Assembly: GCA_003427395.1 (NCBI GenBank)
Contig: BFEA01000142.1
Span: 634,941 to 657,440 of the forward strand
Reading direction: 5' to 3'
Length of the DNA stretch: 22,500 nucleotides
Source of the DNA: Chara braunii
Taxonomy: Eukaryota > Streptophyta > Charophyceae > Charales > Characeae
This document shows positions 9,847 to 18,180 of this stretch, piece by piece. Positions within the stretch are counted from its first letter, which is position 1; each line of letters starts with the position of its first letter. The notes beneath the pieces are model-generated. The model was not told the origin of the DNA. It made no database searches and saw only the letters and a program-made list of their open reading frames with translations. A program made the translations under genes and the position numbers.

Positions 9847-10104
9847 GGTTAAAAAGGGCTTCTGGTTATAAGCAACATTAAAAAAACGCTGTCTCCCTCA
9901 ACACCGTCTTCCTCACGCTTACACAACTCCTTATGTGATGCTCTCACTTTAGCAACATCAGAGACTCGACTGATTTGTGAGGCAAGGCAGGGCGAGCACA
10001 AACTTTTACAGCAAGAGATGAGTGTGGGCATCAGCTTGAGCCCTCACCTAAAAAAACAAGCTCAGGCTTCTGCAGGTAAGATCGAGGATCATAGATTGCC
10101 CAAC

Positions 10105-10556
10105 ATGCCTTTGAAGGCTAGTTCCAACCCAAAGGGAAAGGTCTTGGCTTTCTTTTTGGGAAATATGCACAGTGAGGAGGCTGTACTCAGCCTTTTCCTT
10201 ATTACACCGTTGTGGCTGACGCCCAACTCACAGCAATGCATCTACCTTGATCCTGGCCAAGTTCAAAGCCAGCCCCTTAGTTGGCTTGCTGCACAAGGTG
10301 CAATGAACCACCCGAGGAATTGACCCAGACTGTGGCCAGGTTCATACATAAAAAGCAAAAAAAATAAAAATAATAAACAAGTAAAAACAAAAACATGCCT
10401 CAGGAGGCCAGGTCCAACCCAAAGGTAAAGGTCATGGCTCCCTTTTTGGGAAGTATGCAAAGTGGGGAGGTTGTACTTCTCCTCTCCCTTTTTCCACTTC
10501 CGTGGCCGAGGTCCAACACACAACAATGCATCCACTTTGAATCCTGGGCAGGTTCA
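10105..10556 (+). repeat. ~290-bp tandem units 1 and 2 (repeat copy 2)
   Basis: CAACCCAAAGG occurs at 10125 and 10415, and GCATCTACCTTGA / GCATCCACTTTGA follow at equal offsets. The tandem arrangement predates the split of the two long copies because both carry it. The second unit is truncated at its 3' side where the open frame at 10562 begins. Confidence 0.8.
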
Positions 10557-10561
10557 GTGGT

Positions 10562-11088
10562 CACCTTTTTTTAACACGACAGGGCCGAAGACTCTTGGGA
10601 AGGAGAAGAGGAAGAAGTCGGGGAGGAAGAAACGGTCGAAGACGAGGAGCGCACAAGGTGCAGAGAAAAACTGCAAGGTATTGAAATTTCGACGATCTGT
10701 TGGTGAACCATGGTGCCTGAATCTGTACCAGGTCTTGAATGAAGCTGGTACAGATGGGCGTACTGATGCGAGCATCACTGTAGAGGGTGGCAATGTGTGG
10801 CAGGGAGGTTGGAAGAGGATTAGACAGGCTTTTGGCGACACAAAAATTAGTTGCGACGGTAAGAACCGGGTCTTGAAGGGTGCTAAGCAGGCTATACAGA
10901 AGGGTGGGGAGATAAGGATTGTGCATTGGTGGAAGTGGAAGCTAACGTGTCGTTACCTTAAATCCGTACTTACCGACATCCTCCAAAATTTGGGTACTTA
11001 CCCCCTTCGGCAGGAGCGGGGTGGTCGTTGGAAGGATCGTCACTGGACTCATAGTAAGGAGGGAGTAGGCCAGCTATATATGGTGTAG
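10562..11088 (+). CDS. Uncertain open reading frame, product unknown
   Basis: This is the distal part of the longest open frame in the window (208 codons if read from the ATG at 10462). The first ~33 codons of that frame lie in non-coding repeat copy 2, so the original start is unclear and the specific part begins near 10562. It starts with a strongly basic patch (KEKRKKSGRKKRSKTR) resembling a nuclear-localisation signal. The remainder is a mixed, Trp-rich sequence (WCLNLY, VWQGGW, VHWWKWKL) with no low complexity. Stops lie at 11086-11088. I recognise no domain. It may be a captured gene fragment or a transposon-derived frame; CTATTTCAG at about 11092 resembles an intron acceptor, which would suit a captured exon. 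Expression is not shown by anything here. Confidence 0.3.
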
Positions 11089-11180
11089 CTTCTATTTCAG
11101 GTTCGTGTTTCAACAGTTATGGGTTACTGACTTACTAACTCGGCATGTGATTTTGAGGTTTCACTCCACAACTCACCAAA

Positions 11181-11455
11181 TGTGCAAAACTAGAATGAAT
11201 CTTCTCCTAGAAACTGGATCCATACAGGCCATACGTTTTTCTTTTCTGCAAGTGCTTATGAGTAGAGCCAGACCCTTAGGGCCACTGCACGCAAGTAAGA
11301 AAAGGAAAAACAGCAAAAACGAAACAACTACTGTATGTGCAAAACTAGAATGAATCTTCTCTTAGAAACTGGAATCATACAAGCCATCCGTGTTTTTTTT
11401 CTGCAAGTGCTGATTAGTGGATCGAGGCCCTTAAAAAAAAAAACGAGACAACTAC
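11181..11455 (+). repeat. 155-bp tandem duplication
   Basis: TGTGCAAAACTAGAATGAAT occurs at 11181 and 11336. Each is followed by CTTCTC-TAGAAACTGGA, CATACA-GCCAT, a T run with CTGCAAGTGCT, and AACGA-ACAACTAC. The second unit ends near 11455. Neither unit carries a gene. Confidence 0.85.
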
Positions 11456-12035
11456 TTGAGTGTTTGTGGTAAGTTTGTAACCCATAACTCTTGGAACACA
11501 GACTTGAATCCGAATCCGGGATATATTGTTGGCATACTCGTGGTCTTCCAGCAGTGCAATGCACATCCTTCCAAAGGTTATGGAAACCCTGGTAATTGCT
11601 TGCAGGGTACTTTTTGGAAAGGGGAATCAAACCAATGAGCAGTACGACGAGACCCCAAAATATTCTCTTTCTGTGTACTTACCTTTTTTAAAAGGGAGGA
11701 CACTTATGGGTACGACGACCTACCCTTTCTGATTTTTTCTTTTTATTAATTTCTAAATGCTCTGCATCATGTGCGCGCATGTGTGGGCATGTGCGCTGCG
11801 GCGCACGTGGGGAAGCTGCGAGCACGTGATGCGCCGCAAGTATGACTGAAACAAATAGTTGATTTCTGAGTTTTGCCCATAGACTGAATGCCTTGCTGAG
11901 TTTCCCGCTTGCTACTAAGTCTGTGTGTGTGCACGTTTGCTGGACCTCCGACAAGTCCCCTGCCCAGGCAAACCCTCGCCTAACGAAAAACCACCCTGGG
12001 GCATCCTGCGCTGCTCGGCAAGGCCCCCCGCCCGC
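11456..12035. other. No gene recognised; GC-rich hairpin patch
   Basis: A 166-codon frame runs on the minus strand (12188-11688) but its product is of no family I know and it crosses the low-complexity GTAC cluster, so I do not call it. At 11788-11809 GTGCGC-TGCG-GCGCAC forms a perfect 6-bp stem, extendable to 9 with one wobble. CACGTG (G-box hexamer) occurs at 11804 and 11823, without an adjacent gene. Confidence 0.4.
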
Positions 12036-12145
12036 AAAAAAAAAAAGAACTTGTACGGGGACTTGTATGTACGTACAAATCCTCGTACAGGTCCGCGTAC
12101 AAAAAAAACTCGTACGACCCGTACGGAAACACCCCGTACAGGTAC
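12036..12145. repeat. GTAC-motif cluster behind an A11 run
   Basis: An A11 run (12036-12046) is followed by nine GTAC tetramers within 93 bases, at 12053, 12069, 12073, 12085, 12097, 12112, 12121, 12136 and 12142. Several sit in ACTTGTAC, CTCGTAC, CCGTACAGG contexts. From 12073 on, all spacings are multiples of three. GTAC is its own reverse complement, so both strands show the cluster. No function is assigned. Confidence 0.8.
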
Positions 12146-12159
12146 GCTCGGTAACGTAG

Positions 12160-12381
12160 CCTGAAACCGCTTTCAGATTTTCACCCACTTCAGGTCATTT
12201 CAAGAATTCCAGTTGGGGACCTGAAACCACAGTAATGACCTGAAGTGGCTGAAGCTTCTAAAAGGGGTTTCGGGTACCCCCATCCAAATTGTTGAACGGG
12301 GGCACCTGAAACCGCTTTCATATTTTAAGCCACTTCATGTCATTTCAGAAGTTTCAGGTGGGGACCTGAAGTAGTTGAAAG
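12160..12381 (+). repeat. 145-bp repeat pair built from CCTGAA palindromic words
   Basis: CCTGAAACCGCTTTCA occurs at 12160 and 12305. Each is followed by CCACTTCA-GTCATTTCA, AATTCCAG or GTTTCAGG, and GGGGACCTGAA, giving a period of 145. The words CTGAAA...TTTCAG and ACCTGAAGTGGCTGAAGCTTC are partly self-complementary. It abuts the GTAC cluster and resembles in vocabulary the repeat at 20028-20415 (CCTGAAGTGGTGAAG). Confidence 0.75.
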
Positions 12382-12404
12382 TGACTTGTAAATAACATTT
12401 GTTG

Positions 12405-12555
12405 TTAACCATCTCTCAATTTATTGTAAGTTTGTTATCATGTTAAGATTAATTTACAATGAAATTGTGAGATTTGTAAGTCGTAGTGAGACTTGTGTCG
12501 GAGCTATGCTCCTGGTCCACAACGAGATGTCTTCCAGATCCAATGTGGTTTAAGG
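12405..12555 (+). repeat. Dispersed repeat, inverted partner of 5820-5970
   Basis: Contains GGAGCTATGCTCCTGGTCCA and GAGATGTCTTCCAGATCC and ATGTGGTTTAAGGAA in the same order as the reverse complement of 5820-5970. It may be a piece of the same LTR family. Its right side breaks off into a tRNA-like repeat at about 12605. Confidence 0.75.
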
Positions 12556-12607
12556 AAGGAAGACTGCGTTATCATTGAAATGGAGGAAGGTTTTATGAGT
12601 TTAAGCC

Positions 12608-12840
12608 CGCCGAACGAATGCGCCAGGTTGTAGGTTTTAGAGTTTAAACCTGCAACCCGATACCATAATGTGCATTCGACACCGGTGATCCACCCACAAA
12701 ACTACAAACAGCCTATTTTTTTTACGTTGTCCCTGCACGCCGGTCGGATGCCTCAGACTGTAGGTTTGAGAATCCAAACCTGTAACCTAAGTTCACAATG
12801 TGCATTTCGTACTGGTGCTGTAACCACTAAGCTAGGGTTG
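12608..12840 (-). repeat. Tandem pair of tRNA-derived (SINE-like) units
   Basis: The right unit, read on the minus strand, has TAGCTTAGTGGTTACAGCAC (12834-12815), nearly a consensus tRNA A box, and about 40 bases on GGTTTGGATTCTCAAACC (12780-12763), a B-box-like word in a 6-bp stem. The left unit has the matching B-box segment at 12650-12633 and shared flanks (AATGTGCATT-CG), giving a period of 130. Its A box is degraded. These are not functional tRNAs; they look like SINE heads or a tandemly duplicated tRNA pseudogene. Confidence 0.55.
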
Positions 12841-12894
12841 TGGTTCCCACTATCGGTTGGACTTGTCAGACCATCAGAGCGCATGATGCAAGTG

Positions 12895-12896
<2 letters not shown>

Positions 12897-12967
<71 letters not shown>
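12897..12967. repeat. (GA)n microsatellite, 71 bp
   Basis: Uninterrupted GA dinucleotide repeat from 12897 to 12967. A short AGAGAGAGAGG follows at about 13039. Frames open through it encode only alternating residues and are not genes. Confidence 0.97.
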
Positions 12968-12968
<1 letters not shown>

Positions 12969-13492
12969 ACCACACACAGTGTTAGTGACTGAGCAGACGA
13001 TGGTGTTTTCTTCTGCACAATCGATGTTAGGGGCAAAGAGAGAGAGAGGGAGATGCAACACAAGTCGTTTCATTGACCTGCAACAAACATTAATCTCGTA
13101 AAGAAAACATGGTAGTCTTCTATTCAAATATAATTTTATTTTTTTTCCTTTTGAAATCTGGATAGAACGGAAATGTCGTTTACTCGAATACAACGCTTAT
13201 GTGTTTTATTTGATATGCCTTTCTATTGAAAAGAAAATACACTAACTTCGAAAATCTTTATTTTTTTTTAAAACTCGAATACAACACATATGCGTGATGT
13301 TCAGAGGAAGATTGCAGGAACATGTCCAAAGTAGCTTTGGCAGCAAAGGAATGTTAAAGTTGAAGTGAACGTGTTTCCAACCCTTCTCCTTTCAACAATT
13401 CTCTCTGACGCAATCCTACTTCAATTGATGCTAATCTTTTATTTCAATTTGAAAATCTTTTTTTTTTTGAAAAATCCTAGGTTGTTTTATTG
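12968..13492. other. No gene recognised
   Basis: AT-rich sequence with T runs at 13139-13146, 13259-13269 and 13459-13468. ATAGAACGGAAATG and CTCGAATACAACRCTTATG / CTCGAATACAACACATATG words recur at about 13174 and 13273, suggesting a small ~100-bp direct repeat. No coding homology seen. Confidence 0.4.
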
Positions 13493-13970
13493 GACGTCCG
13501 GGACCCCCCTGACCGTCCGGATGTCTGACCGGACTTCTGGTCGGATGTCGGACCGGACAGGAGATGTCCGACCTAGCGCAAAAAAAAAAAAAAAAAATAA
13601 ATAAAAAAAAAAAAATTTAAACAATCATGTGGCTTCTACCTTGCATAAGGTATATGCCACCAAAATTTTGGCTCATTTGAGCCAGTAGAAAAAAAGATAA
13701 AAATCTTCAAAGATTCTAATCCCCGCCTATACCCCTCCTATCCCCACCAAAACCCTTCGTACCCCCGCCTCCCACCCCAAATAGCACCCTATCACCAAAT
13801 GCTCAGAAAATTCTGAATTTATGGGGGGTCTCTATGGCATGCGCAACACTGTCATTTTTTTTTTTTTTTTTTTTTTTTTTTTAGGTGCCAAAAAGTCGTC
13901 GTCCGGAAATCGGGACGACGGGGGTACCTTACGTCCGGGGAGACGTCCGGGGTAGACTTCCGATCTCCGG
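13493..13970. mobile_element. Foldback-like element with GTCCGG clusters at both ends
   Basis: Left end 13493-13575 holds at least five GTCCGG/CCGGAC words on both strands and is followed by an A-rich run (13580-13615). The right end mirrors this: a T28 run (13855-13882) then GTCCGG/CCGGAC words at 13901, 13933, 13945 and 13966. The order motif cluster, A run, unique middle, T run, motif cluster is roughly an inverted repeat. GACGTCCGGG occurs at 13493-13502 and 13942-13951. The middle shares ordered words with the insertion at 9510-9846. Motif clusters near both ends recall subterminal transposase-binding repeats of CACTA or hAT-type DNA transposons, but family membership is not shown. No coding frame inside. 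Confidence 0.55.
13855..13882. repeat. T28 homopolymer
   Basis: Uninterrupted run of 28 T; mirrors the A-rich run at 13580-13615 within the same candidate element. Confidence 0.9.
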
Positions 13971-15379
13971 ACCGTTGGTGACATAGGAAAAATCATTAAA
14001 ATGAAGATGAAAACCCTTAGCTCTTGTAGCTCAATAGGCCACTAATATGATGTGCCCCATATCGACCCTAAACTTCATGAGCGATTTGAAGTCACTGGAG
14101 ATGCAACTTTTTCACATTGTTGAGCCAACGGTCTCAATGACCTCGATGATCGTGCCTTTGGTCGATACACACCCTGATTCCGCCTCTGTAGTTTCTAGTC
14201 TTCATTCAAGTGTAGAACAATACATCCTTCTTTCCCGATATTAGGATCCACCAGTAGATCCATGCACAAGCGCTATGAGCAACACTAGTCTGGTGTGGAC
14301 ATGTACCACACACGGTATCAGATGCTTTGATACTCTGTTTTTTACTCTATTTTCGCTATCTTTCCCGTCTTCCTTGTCACAAACTGTTGGTGATGCCGCC
14401 CACCATCTGATACATTGGAGGTTTTGTGTCGTAACCTGTCGCGTTGTGTCGGTGTACCTTTCCTTGCTTGCGCGACATTTTCTACGACTGTAGTAGAGCG
14501 CCGACCGATGGTTGTCGACACTGACACTACATCGATACACCACCATGAAGCGTGGTTGTATAAGGTGCAACTTCACATTGGTCTCCACCACCACTGCCTT
14601 GTTCGTCGACGCTTCATTCCACTTTTGCCCGAGAAGCTGTTCACGTTGCACTCAATTGTCAATATTCATAAAAACGATGTCCTTTCCCGCTCTTACTGCT
14701 GCGACTCATTGTTTCATGCAACCTTTTGCAGCAAATTTTGTTTTCACCTCATATCTAAAATGCAAGTTCAGGCTACTCGTAGGTACTGTCACAAATTTGA
14801 TTCCAAGAATTCAGGAAGTGTGACATGGTATACACAACGATGTGCCATGTGATTGAATGCATAGTCCAATCTCTCAAGTAGCCCATTACATGTTTGCTCG
14901 AATCATGAAACCACAAAATTGCAAGATATGTACACGTCATCTCTTTGTTAATAGTACGATGTGCACACACTTAGCCACATGAGCTTGATACATTATAATT
15001 CTCTCTGTGTACCCCACAGAGTTAAACCTTCCCAACAATATATTTTTTTTCCCTCTTTCTTAGAGGGAACATGCACCTTTTCTATAGGATATGACCGTAA
15101 ATGCTGTCAAATACGTCCAAGAACATCTTTTAGTTTCTTGTTTAGGGCATACTTGATCTTTGAGCGGAAACTGAATCAAATTGTCATCGTATACGTCCGA
15201 GAAAGTCATACAAAAATGATAAGAGGACTGGTATTACTTCTAAAGATCTAGGGACCGAACTAAACTGAGAGGGGGGGAAAGAATTAGAGAATTCTGCTAA
15301 GGGATGTAATGGTAATGCAGGGTCTACCGTTGTCTAGTCGTGAAAGACTAGACGATAGTTTCTGAGCAATTTCTCTTGT
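13971..15379. other. No gene recognised; possible decayed retrotransposon
   Basis: Two moderate frames occur: plus 14415-14852 (145 codons) and minus 14651-14241 (136 codons). They overlap each other and neither resembles a family I can name. A plus-strand stretch at 15070-15250 contains GTCTFS...DRK...IRPRTS, which faintly resembles the FGC...P-R segment between integrase and reverse transcriptase of Ty1/copia polyproteins; I consider this unproven. A stem-loop GTCTAGTC-GTGAAA-GACTAGAC lies at 15332-15353, next to the LINE fragment's 3' side. Confidence 0.35.
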
Positions 15380-15840
15380 TCCATACTCAGTGCACCATCC
15401 CACTTGACCTGGGTCAATTTCTCCTCTTGGTTTCTCCCAAACGAATATCAATTGAATAGTTTGATGTGTTGAATGACTTCTATTCGTGAAGATAAATGTT
15501 GCATTCCTTCTCTAATGTTATCGCATTTAATAGAGATATCATGTTGAATCTGTTGCTTGATTGTATCATTTAAATATGGGTCATCGAATTGAGTACCCTC
15601 CATTTCATAAGTACATATCCTTAACCAAATAGCCCATTTGATAACTTGTCTCCCTAGTAAGATAAACAAGTTTTGCGTAAACTCATCAAGGGAATCCGGA
15701 ACCCAGGATTCCAAAATGATAGTCTTCCATTCTTATGGCGAAGGGAGTGCAGTACCCAGGTTCGACCAGATGCGGTCTTATTATCTCCAGGGGCACACAG
15801 TCCCAAGATACTAAAGAAAAATGTGCTCAATTGTTTCAAG
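15380..15840 (-). pseudogene. LINE ORF2 C-terminal fragment (minus strand)
   Basis: On the minus strand this segment matches the 3' part of the LINE at 17720-18170. CAATTGAGCACATTTTT (15833-15817) equals the codons for the IEHIF word of that copy. WAIWLRICTYEMEG, then DDPYLNDTIKQQIQ (15640-15545) align with WAIWSRRCTYEWEG and DDPHFTDTMKKQIQ of the plus-strand copy. Near the left end LTQVKWDG parallels its KSQIRWGNG, where plant LINEs often begin an RNase H-like tail. The 5' three quarters of the element is missing and several frame changes are present, so it is a dead fragment. Its 3' side points left, away from the other copy. Assignment to plant L1-like LINEs follows from the partner copy. 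Confidence 0.7.
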
Positions 15841-16079
15841 AATTAACTTAACCTAAAGTTTTGTGTACTCCCTTCTTGACCTTCTACATGAATGATGATG
15901 TTTGTGTATCAAGATCTGTGTCTACAGAGTCGGATCATGATTCAAATCTTCAGTTGTGCTATATTCCCTTACATCGTATTGATTTTGTTTGCATTACTTC
16001 TTGTTCATCGAATTGCTTGTCTTTGAGTCTTTCATTTACATTGATGGTCTTTGGAGTTTGCACATCACTTATCCGATGA

Positions 16080-18180
16080 TTGATATGCATCAAGTCAACT
16101 CTTTCTTATTGAGTTCAAAAATAGTGTTGTTCATGATTTGTCCAAATGGACACTATGTGCGTTGTAGGGGTAATAAATTCAACCATGATGGATTGTCTGC
16201 ATTCTTCTGGAGATAGACATCAACAAATCCCATTATCATTATATGTAAGAGAGTAACATTGCTGACAATGATCTATGTCAGCCAGTCAGACCAAATTAGA
16301 GTCGTGGAAGAACAAACATACCTCGATTTTTGGCAGATCGTTGGTAAAGAACAATATAGTCCTTGCATTTATTTGGCACAAATCAACGATCTGGTCTACG
16401 GACAAAGAATCCCTTAAGACTCTCTAACATCAGTTAACCACTTTTTTATGGAGGGGCAATCATGAACACAACACTTTTATCATTAGGGTAGCTTGACAAT
16501 CAATAATTCAACCAAAACTGGGGGTGAGAATTGAAGATTATCGATACAGTAACGCAAGCTAATGCCCTCTCAACCCAATGGATTCAACGTTTGTTATTCA
16601 ATCATCAAACCCCATTATCATCTTTAGCCTTATAACAAATTAAGCCTCTATCTTCTCCTACGATTGAAGATATTGACCCTCTAACATGGTTAGAAAATAA
16701 AACATTGTTCATCCCTAGGAGAATTTATAACTCTGTCATGAATGACACTGTCTTAAACAGGCACGCAATAAGACAAGACTTGAAGAATGACCAATTTATG
16801 GTTACTATGATAAAAACATAGAGGAAACTTCCACTTATAGATAAATTCTCACCGGATCACAAAGAGGAGGTCTGCCAAGAACCCCTATTTGATAATCGGT
16901 GAATTCGAGACTCTCAGGAGTATGTCGTTTACTGTATGAACTCATCTTGGAAATGATGGGTGAATAGAGGAATCATGAGAATAAACGATATATGGAATGC
17001 TGATACCAATGAAAAAATGAAATCATCATTATTAAGAATGTGTCTTTGGTATTGCCACCATTCGGTTGGAGCATTAAAAAGACTAATGGAACTCATCTCA
17101 CTTCCATGGATATGTATACTAAGAGGAGGTTCCAAATTAATGATAAATGACCGGGTAACAATTAAAACTCAACCAGTTCATCGATATTATTCTTAATAAG
17201 TTTCAAAATGAGGACATTTTCCTGCTGATTTTTTATTTGTGATAAGTCAATTTTGCCACCAAAGTTTGACAAGGGAAAATTATATGGGTGCAAGCTCACC
17301 ATATCTTCAAAATAAAAGTAATAAGAATAATTGTTTTTTGACTTGCCTTAAAAGCGGACACTCCTATTTCAAAACTATTAAAATCAAAATAGGTAGGCAT
17401 AGTAGACTATATTAAAAAACTCTCAATTCATTAAAAGTCAAAGTAACCTATTGAATGTTACGTCCGAAAATTTGTTTAAAGGATCGAGTTTCCTCCAGAT
17501 GGATGAAACATCTCAACATTAGTAAGGAAGAATTAGGGTTCGTCAAGTGGTTCAGAATAGTCAAAGACAAACCAGTCAAAAATGTTTTTCTTCAATGGCA
17601 AATAAAACACAGATGTCTTCCAACGAATGACCGGTTAATTGACTGGTCCTCATTAGAGCAGAGATAAATTGTCTCAAGTTGAAGTAAGTTTTGCGGACCA
17701 GCTTTCCCGAGCAGAACAATCTCGGAGACAATTGAGCACATTTTTATGTAATGTCCGGGAAACGCTTGGTTGTGGAGATGGTGGGACTGAATCGAGTCAC
17801 AGGTTCCATGGCCGTGAGGATGAAAAATTATTCTCCTAGAGACATGAAATTCAAAGTTAGACTCAATGAAAATAATGAAAGATTTCATTAATAATTTTTT
17901 CGTACTGGGCGAAGAGCGGTAATGTGGGCTATCTGGTCGAGGAGATGTACTTATGAGTGGGAAGGGGCCAGACTAGATGACCCACATTTTACTGATACTA
18001 TGAAGAAACAAATCCAAACAGTTATCCCAAACAAATGGACACAAACCAAAGAAAACAAATTAATATCTTTCCACAAAATTTGAAATTCAAACACACATTC
18101 AGAAATTCAATCGCAACTAGCTGGACGGAAACCAGGGAGGGAGGTTGAGAAAAGCCAAATAAGATGGGGTAATGGATGGT
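16080..18180 (+). pseudogene. Degenerate LINE (L1-like) reverse transcriptase ORF2
   Basis: The product was the polymerase of a non-LTR retrotransposon, which copies element RNA into chromosomal target sites. Visible in order: a palm-side remnant near 16100-16140 (VNSFLLSSKIVLF, like the L-x-VN-xxKS motif); a largely continuous frame from 16278 with KLESWKNKH, GRSLVKNN, then FLWRG at 16443-16457, HNTFIIRVA and QPKLGVRIEDY, the typical thumb-region pattern of plant LINEs; NALSTQWIQRLL near 16560; a connector near 16980-17110; and a zf-RVT-like domain at 17455-17760 with VKNVFLQWQIKHRCLPTNDR, then ETIEHIF (17725-17745) and a CP. The tail at 17922-18170 matches the minus-strand fragment at 15380-15840. 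Numerous stops and frameshifts make it inactive. The endonuclease, ORF1 and the catalytic F/YADD box are not found. No poly(A) tail is clear at the 3' end. Confidence 0.85.

Larger units (their letters stand above)
8025..10556 (+). repeat. Long direct repeat, copy 2 of 2
   Basis: Second copy of the repeat at 725-3150, same orientation, about 7.3 kb downstream. Colinearity starts at about 8045 (GGATGCTTCCTAGAGAG) and holds to about 9500, is broken by an insertion at 9510-9846, resumes at about 9880 and ends abruptly at about 10556 after CAGGTTCAG in the second tandem unit. There copy 1 continues with AAGCCACTC while copy 2 switches to unrelated sequence. The level of divergence between copies points to an old duplication or two independent insertions. 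Confidence 0.85.

Noticed and set aside
11688-12188. 166-codon minus-strand open frame
   Set aside because: It crosses the GTAC cluster and an A run (giving FFF and CTRTCT words) and matches no known family; likely a chance frame in GC-richer DNA.
12670-13193. Frames with long RE or LS repeats
   Set aside because: They are translations of the (GA)n microsatellite.
14020-14080. TAGCTCAATAGGCCACTAAT as a tRNA A box
   Set aside because: No B box at a suitable distance downstream.
15070-15250. Ty1/copia polyprotein fragment
   Set aside because: Only a few residues fit (GTC, DRK, PRT) and no integrase or reverse transcriptase motif lies on the same strand nearby; left as a possibility in the region note.
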